Shown: positions 1 to 8,160 of the stretch, in pieces
Layout of the letters: every line of letters begins with the position of its first letter
Position numbering within the stretch: position 1 is the stretch's first letter
Assembly (NCBI GenBank): GCA_041905595.1
Contig: JAYRKT010000027.1
Coordinates: 1-64,000, forward strand
DNA length: 64,000 nucleotides
Direction of reading: 5' to 3'
Source: Aliitabrizicola sp041905595
GTDB taxonomy: Bacteria; Pseudomonadota; Alphaproteobacteria; Rhodobacterales; Rhodobacteraceae
The notes under the pieces: generated by a model
The model's input: the letters and a program-made list of their open reading frames with translations, nothing else
What the model was told of the DNA's origin: nothing
The model's database searches: none
Position numbers and translations under genes: made by a program

Positions 1-448
1 GCCCCGGCCGCCGCTCCTCGCTCAAAAGCACGTTGGCCTCGACCTGCCCCACCCCCGGCAGGGTCATGATCCGCCGCCGGAGGACCCGCTCGAAATCGGC
101 AATGTCGCGGGCAACCACCCGAAGGCGGTAGTCGAACAGGCCCAGCACATGCTGGACGACCTGCACCTCCGGGATCGCCGTCACTGCCCGCTCGAAATCC
201 TCGAGCGCGACCCGCCCCCGCGTGGCGAGCTTGATGCCGAGGAACACCGTCACGCCGAACCCGATCGCCTCGCGGTTCACGACCACGCGGGTTCCGGCCA
301 GCACGCCCGCCTCCTCCAGTCGTTTCACCCGGCGCCAGGCGGCGGGCTGGCTGAGGCCCAACCGCCGGCCGATCTCGCCGGCGCTGATGGTGGCGTCGGC
401 GGTCAGGATGCGCAGGATCGCCCGGTCGTGATCGTCAAGCTCGATCAT
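1..448 (-). CDS. Lrp/AsnC family transcriptional regulator (3' end cut by window edge)
   Basis: The reading frame starts with MIELDDHDRAILRIL and continues through an AsnC-type helix-turn-helix (ISAGEIGRRLGLSQPAAWRRV, about residues 24-44) into the RAM ligand-binding domain, with a conserved DYRLRVVARD segment near residue 115. Such proteins are DNA-binding feast/famine regulators that sense amino acids. About 149 codons are visible, so nearly the whole protein is present; the last few codons lie outside the window. Its ATG overlaps the stop of the upstream Lrp gene by 4 bp, so the two are probably translationally coupled and may form hetero-oligomers. The pair diverges from ilvC, which suggests control of branched-chain amino acid synthesis. 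That role is inferred from position. Confidence 0.88.
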   Translation of the reverse strand, partial: MIELDDHDRAILRILTADATISAGEIGRRLGLSQPAAWRRVKRLEEAGVLAGTRVVVNREAIGFGVTVFLGIKLATRGRVALEDFERAVTAIPEVQVVQHVLGLFDYRLRVVARDIADFERVLRRRIMTLPGVGQVEANVLLSEERRPG

Positions 449-900
449 ACCGGCAGTCCCCCGTCATCCTTGAGGGTCGAGATCAGCATCAGCGCATCAA
501 GCTCGGCGATATGCGGCAGGGTCAGGATTCGGCTGCGATACAGTTCCTGGTAATGCCCCATGTCGCGGGCGATCACGTTCAGACGCACATCGACACGGCC
601 AAGGAAGGTCTCGATCGCCACAACCTCGGGAACCTCGCGCGCGGCGGAGATGAAATCGTCGAAGGCGCGCGGATCGGTCTTGTCGAGCGTAAAGCGCAAG
701 CTGACCTCGACCGTATAGCCGAGCGTCCGCCAGTCGATCACAGCCTCCCGGCCACGGATGACACCTGCCGCTTCGAGCTTTTCCAGACGACGCCAACAGG
801 TCGCGGTGGTCAATCCTGCCCGCTCGGCCAGCTCTCCGGTTCCAAGCGATGGTTCGGCCAGCAGGTGGCGAAGCAGGCGGCGGTCCGTGTCGTCAAGCAT
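445..900 (-). CDS. Lrp/AsnC family transcriptional regulator
   Basis: A 151-residue protein of normal Lrp/AsnC length. The N-terminus MLDDTDRRLLRHLL leads into a winged helix-turn-helix (LGTGELAERAGLTTATCWRRL), followed by a RAM domain with VDVRLNVIARDMGHY. It is the promoter-proximal gene of a two-gene Lrp operon; its stop overlaps the next start in an ATGA. The start lies about 130 bp from ilvC in divergent orientation, with a 16-bp palindrome between them. By position it is a candidate autoregulator and regulator of ilvC. The ligand cannot be read from the sequence. Confidence 0.9.
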   Translation of the reverse strand: MLDDTDRRLLRHLLAEPSLGTGELAERAGLTTATCWRRLEKLEAAGVIRGREAVIDWRTLGYTVEVSLRFTLDKTDPRAFDDFISAAREVPEVVAIETFLGRVDVRLNVIARDMGHYQELYRSRILTLPHIAELDALMLISTLKDDGGLPV

Positions 901-918
901 GGATCATTCAGATTCTTT

Positions 919-934
919 ATCATTCGCGAATGAT
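919..934. promoter_or_regulatory. Perfect 16-bp palindrome between lrp pair and ilvC
   Basis: ATCATTCGCGAATGAT is its own reverse complement. A further half-site GATCATTC begins at 902, 17 bp before the matching half of the palindrome, overlapping the start of the upstream lrp gene. The placement between a divergent Lrp pair and ilvC makes it a candidate Lrp-type operator. No binding data exist here, so the assignment is inferred from symmetry and position. Confidence 0.5.
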
Positions 935-1031
935 CTTTTGCACGTTGCGGCCATTTCGTCAAACTTTGCACGAGGATTTGCGCAGCAATGCCTATGATGC
1001 CCGCCAGAACGGCATCATCAGGAGAGAGACC

Positions 1032-2054
1032 ATGCGCGTCTATTACGATCGCGACTGCGACATCAACCTCATCAAGGACAAGAAGGTCGCCATCCTCGGC
1101 TATGGCAGCCAGGGCCATGCCCATGCGCTGAACCTGCGCGACTCGGGCGCGAAGAACCTTGTCGTTGCGCTGCGCGAAGGCTCGCCCTCGGCCAAGAAAG
1201 CCGAAGCCGAAGGCCTGAAAGTCATGGGCATCGCCGAGGCCGCAGCGTGGTGTGACCTCATCATGTTCACCATGCCCGACGAGCTGCAGGCCGCGACCTA
1301 CAAGAAATACGTGCATGACAACCTGCGCGAAGGCTCGGCGATTGCCTTCGCCCACGGTCTGAACGTGCATTTCGGCCTGATCGAGCCGAAGAAGGGCGTC
1401 GATGTCATCATGATGGCGCCGAAAGGCCCGGGCCATACCGTGCGCGGCGAATACACCAAAGGCGGCGGCGTGCCCTGCCTCGTGGCCGTCCATCAGGATG
1501 CGACCGGCAAGGCAATGGAAATCGGCCTCAGCTACTGCTCGGCGATCGGCGGGGGCCGCTCGGGCATCATCGAGACCAACTTCCGCCAGGAATGCGAAAC
1601 CGACCTGTTCGGCGAGCAGGCCGTGCTCTGCGGCGGGCTGGTCGAGCTGATCCGCATGGGCTTCGAGACGCTGGTCGAAGCGGGCTACGAGCCCGAGATG
1701 GCCTATTTCGAATGCCTGCACGAGGTGAAGCTGATCGTGGACCTGATCTACGAAGGCGGCATCGCCAACATGAACTACTCGATCTCGAACACCGCCGAGT
1801 ATGGCGAGTATGTCTCGGGCCCGCGCATCCTGCCCTATGACGAGACCAAGAAGCGCATGAAGGACGTCCTGACCGACATCCAGACCGGCAAGTTCGTGCG
1901 CGACTTCATGCAGGAAAACGCCGTCGGCCAGCCGTTCTTCAAGGCCACCCGCCGCATCAATGACGAGCACCAGATCGAGAAGGTCGGGGAAAAGCTGCGC
2001 GCCATGATGCCCTGGATCGCCAAGGGCAAGATGGTCGACAAGGCGCGGAACTGA
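1032..2054 (+). CDS. ilvC: Ketol-acid reductoisomerase (class I)
   Basis: IlvC performs the NADPH-dependent isomeroreduction of 2-acetolactate and 2-aceto-2-hydroxybutyrate in isoleucine/valine synthesis. The 340-residue length fits the short class I enzyme. The Rossmann fingerprint GYGSQGHAHALNLRDSG starts near residue 23. The knotted C-terminal domain carries the metal-binding acidic segments ETDLFGEQAVLCGG and FECLHEVKLIVDLIYEGG. The start was chosen at MRVYYDRDCD, preceded by AGGAGAGAG. It stands alone, divergent from two Lrp-type regulators, and ends at a hairpin terminator, so it is probably monocistronic and Lrp-controlled. Confidence 0.98.
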   Translation: MRVYYDRDCDINLIKDKKVAILGYGSQGHAHALNLRDSGAKNLVVALREGSPSAKKAEAEGLKVMGIAEAAAWCDLIMFTMPDELQAATYKKYVHDNLREGSAIAFAHGLNVHFGLIEPKKGVDVIMMAPKGPGHTVRGEYTKGGGVPCLVAVHQDATGKAMEIGLSYCSAIGGGRSGIIETNFRQECETDLFGEQAVLCGGLVELIRMGFETLVEAGYEPEMAYFECLHEVKLIVDLIYEGGIANMNYSISNTAEYGEYVSGPRILPYDETKKRMKDVLTDIQTGKFVRDFMQENAVGQPFFKATRRINDEHQIEKVGEKLRAMMPWIAKGKMVDKARN

Positions 2055-2074
2055 TCGCGACGCACCAGCGTATC

Positions 2075-2099
2075 AGGGCCGGGGGAAACCTCCGGCCCT
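2075..2099 (+). terminator. Hairpin terminator after ilvC
   Basis: AGGGCCGGGGG-AAA-CCTCCGGCCCT forms an 11-bp stem with one G-T wobble and a 3-nt loop. It starts 20 bp past the ilvC stop and is followed by a short broken T tract (TTTGCGTTT). Confidence 0.7.
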
Positions 2100-2163
2100 T
2101 TGCGTTTCAGCCCTCTCGCGATAGCCTTTGCGGGCCAAGTGCGACGATGGGAGGTGAAGCGTC

Positions 2164-2691
2164 ATGATGGACAGCGAAACCTGGACCGGCGGTTGCCAAT
2201 GCGGTGCGGTCCGCTATGCGGTCCTTGACCGGCCCACCAACGCCTGCATCTGCCATTGCCGGATGTGCCAGAAGCAGTTCGGCAGCTTCTTCGGTGCCTT
2301 CGCCTCGGTTGAGCCAGACAGGTTTCGCATCACCCGTGGCACACCGGGCTGGTTTCAAAGCTCGGACGAGGCCGAACGCGGCTTCTGCCGGGAGTGCGGA
2401 ACACCGCTGTTCTACCGATACCTCTCAAGCGACCAACTGGCCATCACGCTTGGCTCGCTCGACCGCCATTCCGAGATCAGGCCCGAAGCGCAATACGGGA
2501 TCGAGGGACGCGAGCCATGGTTCCACGAATTGCTCCTCTTGCCGCAGACCAAGAGTGGCGACGGCGATAATGGCGTCGGGGACACGCCCGAGCGGTTCGA
2601 GAAGATCCAGCTCTCCAACCGCCAGCATCCCGACCACGACACCGCGGAATGGCCGACGCGCCATCGGACGGCTTCCCCACCACATTCCTGA
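2164..2691 (+). CDS. GFA family (glutathione-dependent formaldehyde-activating-like) zinc protein
   Basis: A 175-residue protein with the GFA/CENP-V cysteine pattern: CQC at residues 11-13, CHCRMC at 30-35 and CRECG at 75-79, followed by the family's C-terminal QHPDHDT segment. The fold binds two zinc ions, and the founding member was linked to glutathione-formaldehyde adduct formation. Most homologues have no proven substrate, so the role here is open. A GGGAGGTGAAG ribosome site precedes the ATG. It lies between ilvC and the deaminase gene with short gaps and no clear functional link to either. Confidence 0.88.
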   Translation: MMDSETWTGGCQCGAVRYAVLDRPTNACICHCRMCQKQFGSFFGAFASVEPDRFRITRGTPGWFQSSDEAERGFCRECGTPLFYRYLSSDQLAITLGSLDRHSEIRPEAQYGIEGREPWFHELLLLPQTKSGDGDNGVGDTPERFEKIQLSNRQHPDHDTAEWPTRHRTASPPHS

Positions 2692-2768
2692 AACTCATTC
2701 GCGCAATTGTTCCGTACCGCGCCCCCGTTTTCCGCCTATCCTGATGCCCCGCACGGTGGGAGGACAGC

Positions 2769-3791
2769 ATGAGCGAATTTGCCAGCCGCGCCGATCAACT
2801 CGCATGGCTCAAGGCGTTGCCGAAGGCCGAGGTGCATCTGCATGTCGAAGGCTGTTTCGAGGCGGATACCCTCGAAATCTGGGCACGCGAGGCCGGCGTC
2901 CCGATGCCGAGGGCGAAGGAAAAGCTCTTCGAGTTCAGGGCGCTGACCGACTTTCTTGAATTCCTCGATTGGGCATCGAGCCTTGCGGCAACGCCGGCCC
3001 GGGTGGCCGAGCTTGCCTACCAACTCGCGCAGCGGCTGGATCGTGACGGCACACTCTATGCCGACGTCATCATCAATCCGACCCACTGGCACGCATGGAA
3101 GGGACGAACCCGCGCGCTGATCGATGCCCTCGACGCCGGCCTCCGCGAGGCCGAGCAGGACGGCCTACCCCCGGTCGGCCTGTGCATCAGCCTCCTGCGC
3201 ACCCAGGGTGCAGATGAAGCCATCGGTCTGGTCGAGGCGCTGGCGGACTGGCGGCACCCGCGGGTCGTCGCGCTGTCGATCGACGGGAACGAGGCCGCCG
3301 CCGGGCGCACCGGGCCGCGCTTCGCAGATGCCTTCGCCCGGGCGGCTAAGGCCGGGCTGAAGCGGACGGTCCATGCCGGGGAATCGAGCGGCCCCGAGGG
3401 CGTTCGCGATGCCGTGGAACTGCTCGGCGCCGACCGTATCGATCACGGCGTCCGGGCGATCGAGGATCCCCGGGTCGTCGAACTTCTCGTCAAACGCGCA
3501 ATCCCGCTTGGGGTTTGCCCAACCTCGAACCTGTCGCTGAGGGTGTTTCCTTCGGCCGCAGAGCATCCGGTCGACCGCCTGCGCCGCGCCGGTGTTCCGG
3601 TCTCGCTGAATACCGACGATCCGAGCCTGCTCAGGACCCGCCTGCCTGCCGAATACGACCTGATCGGCGAGACATTCGGCTGGAGCAAGGCCGTGTTCAA
3701 GGACGTTGCCCGGACCTCGATCGAGGCGAGTTTCGCCGACGACTCCCTGAAAGCCGAAATGAAATCCCGCCTCGCACAGTTCGACGCGTGA
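2769..3791 (+). CDS. add: Adenosine/adenine deaminase family hydrolase
   Basis: Zinc-dependent purine deaminase of the amidohydrolase superfamily, 340 residues. Metal ligands are visible as HLH (His23, His25), His202 in VHAGES and Asp283 in LNTDDPS. Glu205 is the catalytic acid and His226 in DHGVRA completes the site. The HLHVEG N-terminal motif is closer to the adenine deaminase branch than to the HLDG of enterobacterial Add, so adenine rather than adenosine could be the substrate. GGGAGGACAGC precedes the start. It runs convergent to glmM. Confidence 0.85.
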   Translation: MSEFASRADQLAWLKALPKAEVHLHVEGCFEADTLEIWAREAGVPMPRAKEKLFEFRALTDFLEFLDWASSLAATPARVAELAYQLAQRLDRDGTLYADVIINPTHWHAWKGRTRALIDALDAGLREAEQDGLPPVGLCISLLRTQGADEAIGLVEALADWRHPRVVALSIDGNEAAAGRTGPRFADAFARAAKAGLKRTVHAGESSGPEGVRDAVELLGADRIDHGVRAIEDPRVVELLVKRAIPLGVCPTSNLSLRVFPSAAEHPVDRLRRAGVPVSLNTDDPSLLRTRLPAEYDLIGETFGWSKAVFKDVARTSIEASFADDSLKAEMKSRLAQFDA

Positions 3792-3839
3792 CAGTGGCCG
3801 GCGTTTCGCCCTACGGCGGACCCCGACCCAAGGATCGGT

Positions 3840-5183
3840 TCAGACCGCAGCCTTCACCGCCTCGACGATCTCGTCCACGACGGCAAGAAGCGTGGTTTCA
3901 TCCTCGCATTCGGCCATGACCCGGATCAGCGGCTCGGTGCCCGACTTGCGGATCAGCAGGCGGCCGCGACCGTTCAGACGCGCCTCGGCCCCGGCGATCA
4001 CGGCCTGGACCGAGGCCGATTTCAGCGGCTCGGCCCCAACCCCGTAGCGGACGTTCTTCAGAAGCTGCGGCACGGTCTCGAAGTTGCGGACCAGCTCGCT
4101 CGCCTTCCGCCCCGTCCGCGCCATCTCGGCCAGGAACTGCAGCGCGGCAATCAGGCCGTCGCCGGTCGTGGCGTAGTCGGTCATCACGATATGGCCCGAC
4201 TGCTCGCCGCCAAGGTTGTAGCCGCCCTTGCGCATCGCCTCGACGACGTAGCGGTCACCGACAGGCGCGCGCTCCAGCCGCAGGCCGCGTCCCGCCAGAA
4301 ACCGCTCGAGCCCGAGGTTCGACATCACGCTTGCGACCAGCGCCCCGTGGTTCAGCCGCCCCTCCTCGGCCCACCGCGCTGCGAACAGGGCCATGATCTG
4401 GTCGCCGTCGGCCACCTGCCCGGCCTCGTCGATCAGGATCACCCGGTCGGCATCGCCATCGAGGCAGATGCCCACGTCAGCGCCATGGGCGACAACCGCC
4501 TCGGCCGCCGTGTCGGGATGGGTGGAGCCGCATTTGAGGTTGATGTTGGTGCCGTTCGGGCTGACGCCGACCGGAACCACATCGGCCCCGAGTTCCCACA
4601 GCACCTCGGGCGCGGTGCGGTAGGCCGCGCCATTGGCGCAGTCGATCACCACCTTCAGCCCGTCAAGCCGCAAACCCGCCGGAAAGGTGGTCTTGGCGTA
4701 TTCCTGGTAGCGACCGCGCGCGTCCTCGATGCGCTTGGCCCGTCCGATCTCACCCGCAGGAACCAGTTCGATGTCCGAGGCGACCATCGCCTCGATCTCC
4801 ATCTCCGCCTCGTCGGACAGCTTGAAGCCGTCGGGGCCGAAGAACTTGATGCCATTGTCTTCGTGCGGGTTGTGGCTGGCCGAGATCATCACGCCCAGAT
4901 CAGCGCGCATCGACCGGGTCAGGAAACCCACGGCGGGGGTCGGAACCGGGCCCAGCAGCAGGACGCTCATCCCGGTCGAGGTCAGCCCGGCGGTCAGCGC
5001 GTTCTCCAGCATGTAGCCGGACAGGCGCGTGTCCTTGCCAATCACCACCCGGTGGGTCGCCTGACCGTCGCGGCGGAAATAGCGGCCGGCAGCGGCGCCA
5101 AGCTTCAGCGCCATCTCGGCGGTCATCGGATGGATGTTCGCGGTGCCCCGAACGCCGTCGGTGCCGAAGAGCCTGCGGCTCAT
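3840..5183 (-). CDS. glmM: Phosphoglucosamine mutase
   Basis: Converts glucosamine-6-phosphate to glucosamine-1-phosphate for UDP-GlcNAc, feeding peptidoglycan and lipid A synthesis. The 447-residue length is standard. The start reads MSRRLFGTDGVRG. The phospho-serine loop ISASHNP lies at about residues 100-106 (Ser103), the metal loop DGDADR near 242, and the phosphate-binding RKSGTEPLIRVM near the C-terminus. Its ATG overlaps the folP stop by 4 bp, so it is the third, translationally coupled gene of folB-folP-glmM. Confidence 0.98.
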   Translation of the reverse strand: MSRRLFGTDGVRGTANIHPMTAEMALKLGAAAGRYFRRDGQATHRVVIGKDTRLSGYMLENALTAGLTSTGMSVLLLGPVPTPAVGFLTRSMRADLGVMISASHNPHEDNGIKFFGPDGFKLSDEAEMEIEAMVASDIELVPAGEIGRAKRIEDARGRYQEYAKTTFPAGLRLDGLKVVIDCANGAAYRTAPEVLWELGADVVPVGVSPNGTNINLKCGSTHPDTAAEAVVAHGADVGICLDGDADRVILIDEAGQVADGDQIMALFAARWAEEGRLNHGALVASVMSNLGLERFLAGRGLRLERAPVGDRYVVEAMRKGGYNLGGEQSGHIVMTDYATTGDGLIAALQFLAEMARTGRKASELVRNFETVPQLLKNVRYGVGAEPLKSASVQAVIAGAEARLNGRGRLLIRKSGTEPLIRVMAECEDETTLLAVVDEIVEAVKAAV

Positions 5184-6193
5184 GCCGTGCCTCCCGAATA
5201 GATTGCCTGCCAGAGCGCCAGCGCCTGGCGCGTCTCGCCCACGTCATGCACGCGCAGCACCTGGATGCCCTGCGCCAGCCCAGCCAGCGCCACCGCGAGC
5301 GAGCCCGGCACCCGCCGGTCCACCTGCGTCTCGCCCCCGATCGAGCCGATGAAGCGCTTGCGCGACGCACCGAGCAGAACCGGGCAGCCCAGCCCGTGGA
5401 ACAGCGACAGGTTGCGCAAAAGCGTCAGGTTGTGCTCGGCCGTCTTGCCGAAGCCGATGCCGGGATCGACCATGATCTTTGCGCGCGGGATGCCGGCGGC
5501 CTCGGCCTCCATCACCTTTTCGGACAGGAAATCATAGACATCCAGCAGCACGTCGTCATAGGTCGGGTCGTCCTGCATCGTCTGCGGCGTGCCCTTGGCA
5601 TGCATCAGGATCACCGGCGCGCCAGATTTCGCCACCACTCCCGCCAATGCTGGGTCGAAGGTAAAGGCCGAGACATCGTTGACGATCGCCGCCCCCGCCG
5701 CCAGCGCCGCCGCGGCGACCGCGCCCTTGCGGGTGTCGATCGAGATCGGTGCGCGCAGGCCGCCCGCGATCAGCGCCTCGATCACCGGGGCAGTCCGCAG
5801 GATCTCGTCCTCCTCCGGCACCTCCGCAGCGCCGGGGCGGGTGCTTTCGCCGCCAATGTCGATGATATCTGCCCCGGCGCCGGCCATCGTCCGCGCCTGC
5901 ATCTGCGCGGCCTCGGGCGCAAGGAACAACCCGCCGTCCGAGAAGCTGTCGGGCGTCACGTTGAGAATACCCATCAGGCGTGGGCGATCCATCTTCAGCC
6001 CGGCAAAATCGGGGCGCGGGTCCGAGAGACGCTCCCGCACCTCGCGTGGGGCCTCGCTGGCCGGGATAACTTGGGGTGGACGGTGCCGCTCCAGCACTTC
6101 GATCCGGTCGAACCAGCACCAGCCGCCAGCGAGGTAGAATCCGCCCTTCGGACGGGCGGGATCGGTCATCGGGATCGGGCGAAAATAGGTCAT
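5180..6193 (-). CDS. folP: Dihydropteroate synthase
   Basis: Condenses 6-hydroxymethyl-dihydropterin pyrophosphate with p-aminobenzoate in folate synthesis. Signature segments are MGILNVTPDSFSDGG (about residues 74-88), GGESTRPGA, and the C-terminal GASRKRFIG. At 337 residues it is about 60 longer than the usual enzyme because of an N-terminal extension with GGWCWFDRIEVLERH; internal Met9 is an alternative start. It follows the folB fusion gene by 45 bp and overlaps glmM by 4 bp. folK is not nearby. Confidence 0.96.
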   Translation of the reverse strand: MTYFRPIPMTDPARPKGGFYLAGGWCWFDRIEVLERHRPPQVIPASEAPREVRERLSDPRPDFAGLKMDRPRLMGILNVTPDSFSDGGLFLAPEAAQMQARTMAGAGADIIDIGGESTRPGAAEVPEEDEILRTAPVIEALIAGGLRAPISIDTRKGAVAAAALAAGAAIVNDVSAFTFDPALAGVVAKSGAPVILMHAKGTPQTMQDDPTYDDVLLDVYDFLSEKVMEAEAAGIPRAKIMVDPGIGFGKTAEHNLTLLRNLSLFHGLGCPVLLGASRKRFIGSIGGETQVDRRVPGSLAVALAGLAQGIQVLRVHDVGETRQALALWQAIYSGGTA

Positions 6194-6238
6194 GGCAAGT
6201 CTGTGCCTTGCGGCGCCGTCCTTGGCAAGCGCCTTGCC

Positions 6239-7147
6239 TCAGGCCCGCTCGACGGGCACGCGGCTTCCTGCCGGAACTGTTGCAGTCCCGTGAAGCACCA
6301 GCCGTTCCGCCGCCAGCGTCTCGGCCAACCACAGGGCAAGCGCCACCGGCTCGCGCGATTGCGGGCCGTCCACGGCATCGAGAACAAGCTTGGAGGGGGC
6401 CCAGACGATCATCCGGCCGTGCTTCATCGCCCAGTCGATCTCGGTCCTTGTCGCCACGACCACGCAGCGCGGATCGCGCGAGGCCAGCACCCAGGCGTTC
6501 TGCTCGATGGCCAGAAGGTCGATCCGCCGCTGCGTCGGGCGATGGCCGGTCTCGGGCCGCGGCAGATCCGGAAGGCCCACCGTCAGGATGACCGGCTGGC
6601 CCGTCGCCTGGAGCGAGTCCAGCCGAGTGGCTAGATCCGGCGCGGTGATGCCATCATTGTCCAGGAAGACGACAATCGGATGCAGGGCAGTCTCGGCCCC
6701 CTCGGCATCCACTGACCGGGTCGGCAGTTCCGCTCGCGAGCGGACGATTTCGACACCAAGGGCGCCCGGGCCGCGGTCCAGCTTCTCGATCCGCACGAAG
6801 ACGCGCATGGCTTGCGGCTCGGACAGGATGCGCTCGGCAACCCGCTCCGCCAGCGTTTCCAGAAGGTTGAGCCGCTCCGAGGCCAGTTCGGCTGCGATCG
6901 CCTCGGTGATCCGGTCATAGGACAGGATGCGGTCGACATCGTCCTCGATCGGTGCGGGATGCGGCCGCACCTCGACCACAACATCAAAGCGCACGCGCTG
7001 GCGGGTCCCGCGCTCCTGCTGGAAGGCGCCGATTTCAACCTCGACGACATGGTCTCGCAGGGAAATCCGGTCACGCGGATCGGCCCCGGCCGAGGCTTCG
7101 GCGCGCTCCTCGGGATGCGCAAAGGCAAGACGGATATCGCTGATCAT
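6239..7147 (-). CDS. folB: Dihydroneopterin aldolase fused to an uncharacterised C-terminal domain
   Basis: Residues about 28-130 look like FolB: DHVVEVEIGAFQQERGTRQRVRFDV, then ILSYDRITEAI and LLETLAERVAERIL, the usual aldolase/epimerase helices around the active site. FolB is normally about 120 residues, but this protein has 302. The remaining ~165 residues (from about PIVVFLDNDG to the end) match no folate enzyme I recognise; in particular no clear HPPK (FolK) motif is visible. It is the first gene of folB-folP-glmM. The extra domain could be a degenerate pterin- or nucleotide-binding module. Confidence 0.85.
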   Translation of the reverse strand: MISDIRLAFAHPEERAEASAGADPRDRISLRDHVVEVEIGAFQQERGTRQRVRFDVVVEVRPHPAPIEDDVDRILSYDRITEAIAAELASERLNLLETLAERVAERILSEPQAMRVFVRIEKLDRGPGALGVEIVRSRAELPTRSVDAEGAETALHPIVVFLDNDGITAPDLATRLDSLQATGQPVILTVGLPDLPRPETGHRPTQRRIDLLAIEQNAWVLASRDPRCVVVATRTEIDWAMKHGRMIVWAPSKLVLDAVDGPQSREPVALALWLAETLAAERLVLHGTATVPAGSRVPVERA

Positions 7148-7263
7148 GACCCGGTCCCCGCCCGGAAGTTCCCTTGCGCCAGAACATAGACTGGCGGCGC
7201 GCTGGCATTACCCCAAGGGCGGCAGGGAAAGCAAGAAAGGTGACATTCCGTGTCGCCTCTCCG

Positions 7264-7941
7264 TTACTGCCGCACCGAGGCGCGGTAGAACCTGTGGGCC
7301 CCGATCTCGGCCGTTTCGGCATAACGGCGGGCCCAGCCCGGCCGGACGCTTCCGGCATGAAAATGCGTTGCGCCATGGGTCAGGGCTCGCGGCATCCCGT
7401 CAAGCATCAGACGGGCGATCTTGCCTGCCGTCTCGTAGGCCGCCTTTTCGCGGATCGCATCCGACTGGCCATCGCACACGAAAGAGAACTGGCAACCGCC
7501 CTGCCCGCCTTGTTTAACAACGCGGCATATCGACTTGGGATACAAGGGCGAATCCACGCGATTAAGGATCACTTCCGCGATCGCGAACTGTCCGTTGATC
7601 GACTCGCCTCGGGCCTCGAAATAGATCGCCTTGGCAAGGCATTCCCATTCCTTGTCGCCGGTGGCGGCGGGCAGGCCCGCGAGCCAAAGCGCCGAATACT
7701 CCGGCTCGGCCGGCTTCGCCAGCGCCGGAGTCCCCGGCTCCGCCAAGCGCGCCATCGTCTCGAATGGCACGGGAAGCGGACCCGTCTGATTGTAGATGCC
7801 CTGCCCGTAAGGGCCGGCGGGGCTCTGACCGAAGGCGTCGGTCGGGTCGTTGATCTGACGGTCAGTCACATCGGCCCAAGCCGCGCCGTTCAGGACGAGC
7901 AGCCCGGCAAGGCCGCCAATCCAATGCTTTCGCACGCGCAT
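7264..7941 (-). CDS. SleB-type cell wall hydrolase, exported
   Basis: The chosen start gives MRVRKHWIGGLAGLLVLNGAAWA, a clear signal peptide ending near residue 23; the frame stays open upstream but that part does not look like protein. The mature part has a Pro-rich linker and then a SleB/CwlJ hydrolase domain with AKAIYFEARGE (catalytic Glu about residue 109), a Cys-containing core (CQFSFVCDG) and GATHFHA near the end. Members are probable lytic transglycosylases or amidases acting on peptidoglycan; outside spore formers they are thought to serve in wall remodelling. The gene stands alone. Confidence 0.88.
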   Translation of the reverse strand: MRVRKHWIGGLAGLLVLNGAAWADVTDRQINDPTDAFGQSPAGPYGQGIYNQTGPLPVPFETMARLAEPGTPALAKPAEPEYSALWLAGLPAATGDKEWECLAKAIYFEARGESINGQFAIAEVILNRVDSPLYPKSICRVVKQGGQGGCQFSFVCDGQSDAIREKAAYETAGKIARLMLDGMPRALTHGATHFHAGSVRPGWARRYAETAEIGAHRFYRASVRQ

Positions 7942-8121
7942 TTTGCTTTGTTCCCGGTTGTACTTCCTGGCAGCGCCTGACCCGGGCATCCCCCACCCGC
8001 AGGCAACAGCCGGTGGACTTACGTGATCAATCCGACCGCGTAAACCCACCGTTGCCTAAATACAACAATTGAATCAGAGACTTGCGCCAAGTTCCGCCGA
8101 ACTCGCTTTAAGATTGCAGAG

Positions 8122-8135
8122 TTTCCGCGCGGAAA
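8122..8135. other. 14-bp perfect palindrome in the 7942-8160 gap
   Basis: TTTCCGCGCGGAAA lies between the end of the PPDK-like gene and the start of the SleB-like gene, both on the minus strand. It could form a hairpin or be a protein site. No T tract follows, so it is a weak terminator candidate. Nothing else is recognised in this 219-bp stretch. Confidence 0.3.
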
Positions 8136-8160
8136 ATCGCCAACTTGACGCAGGGAAAGC

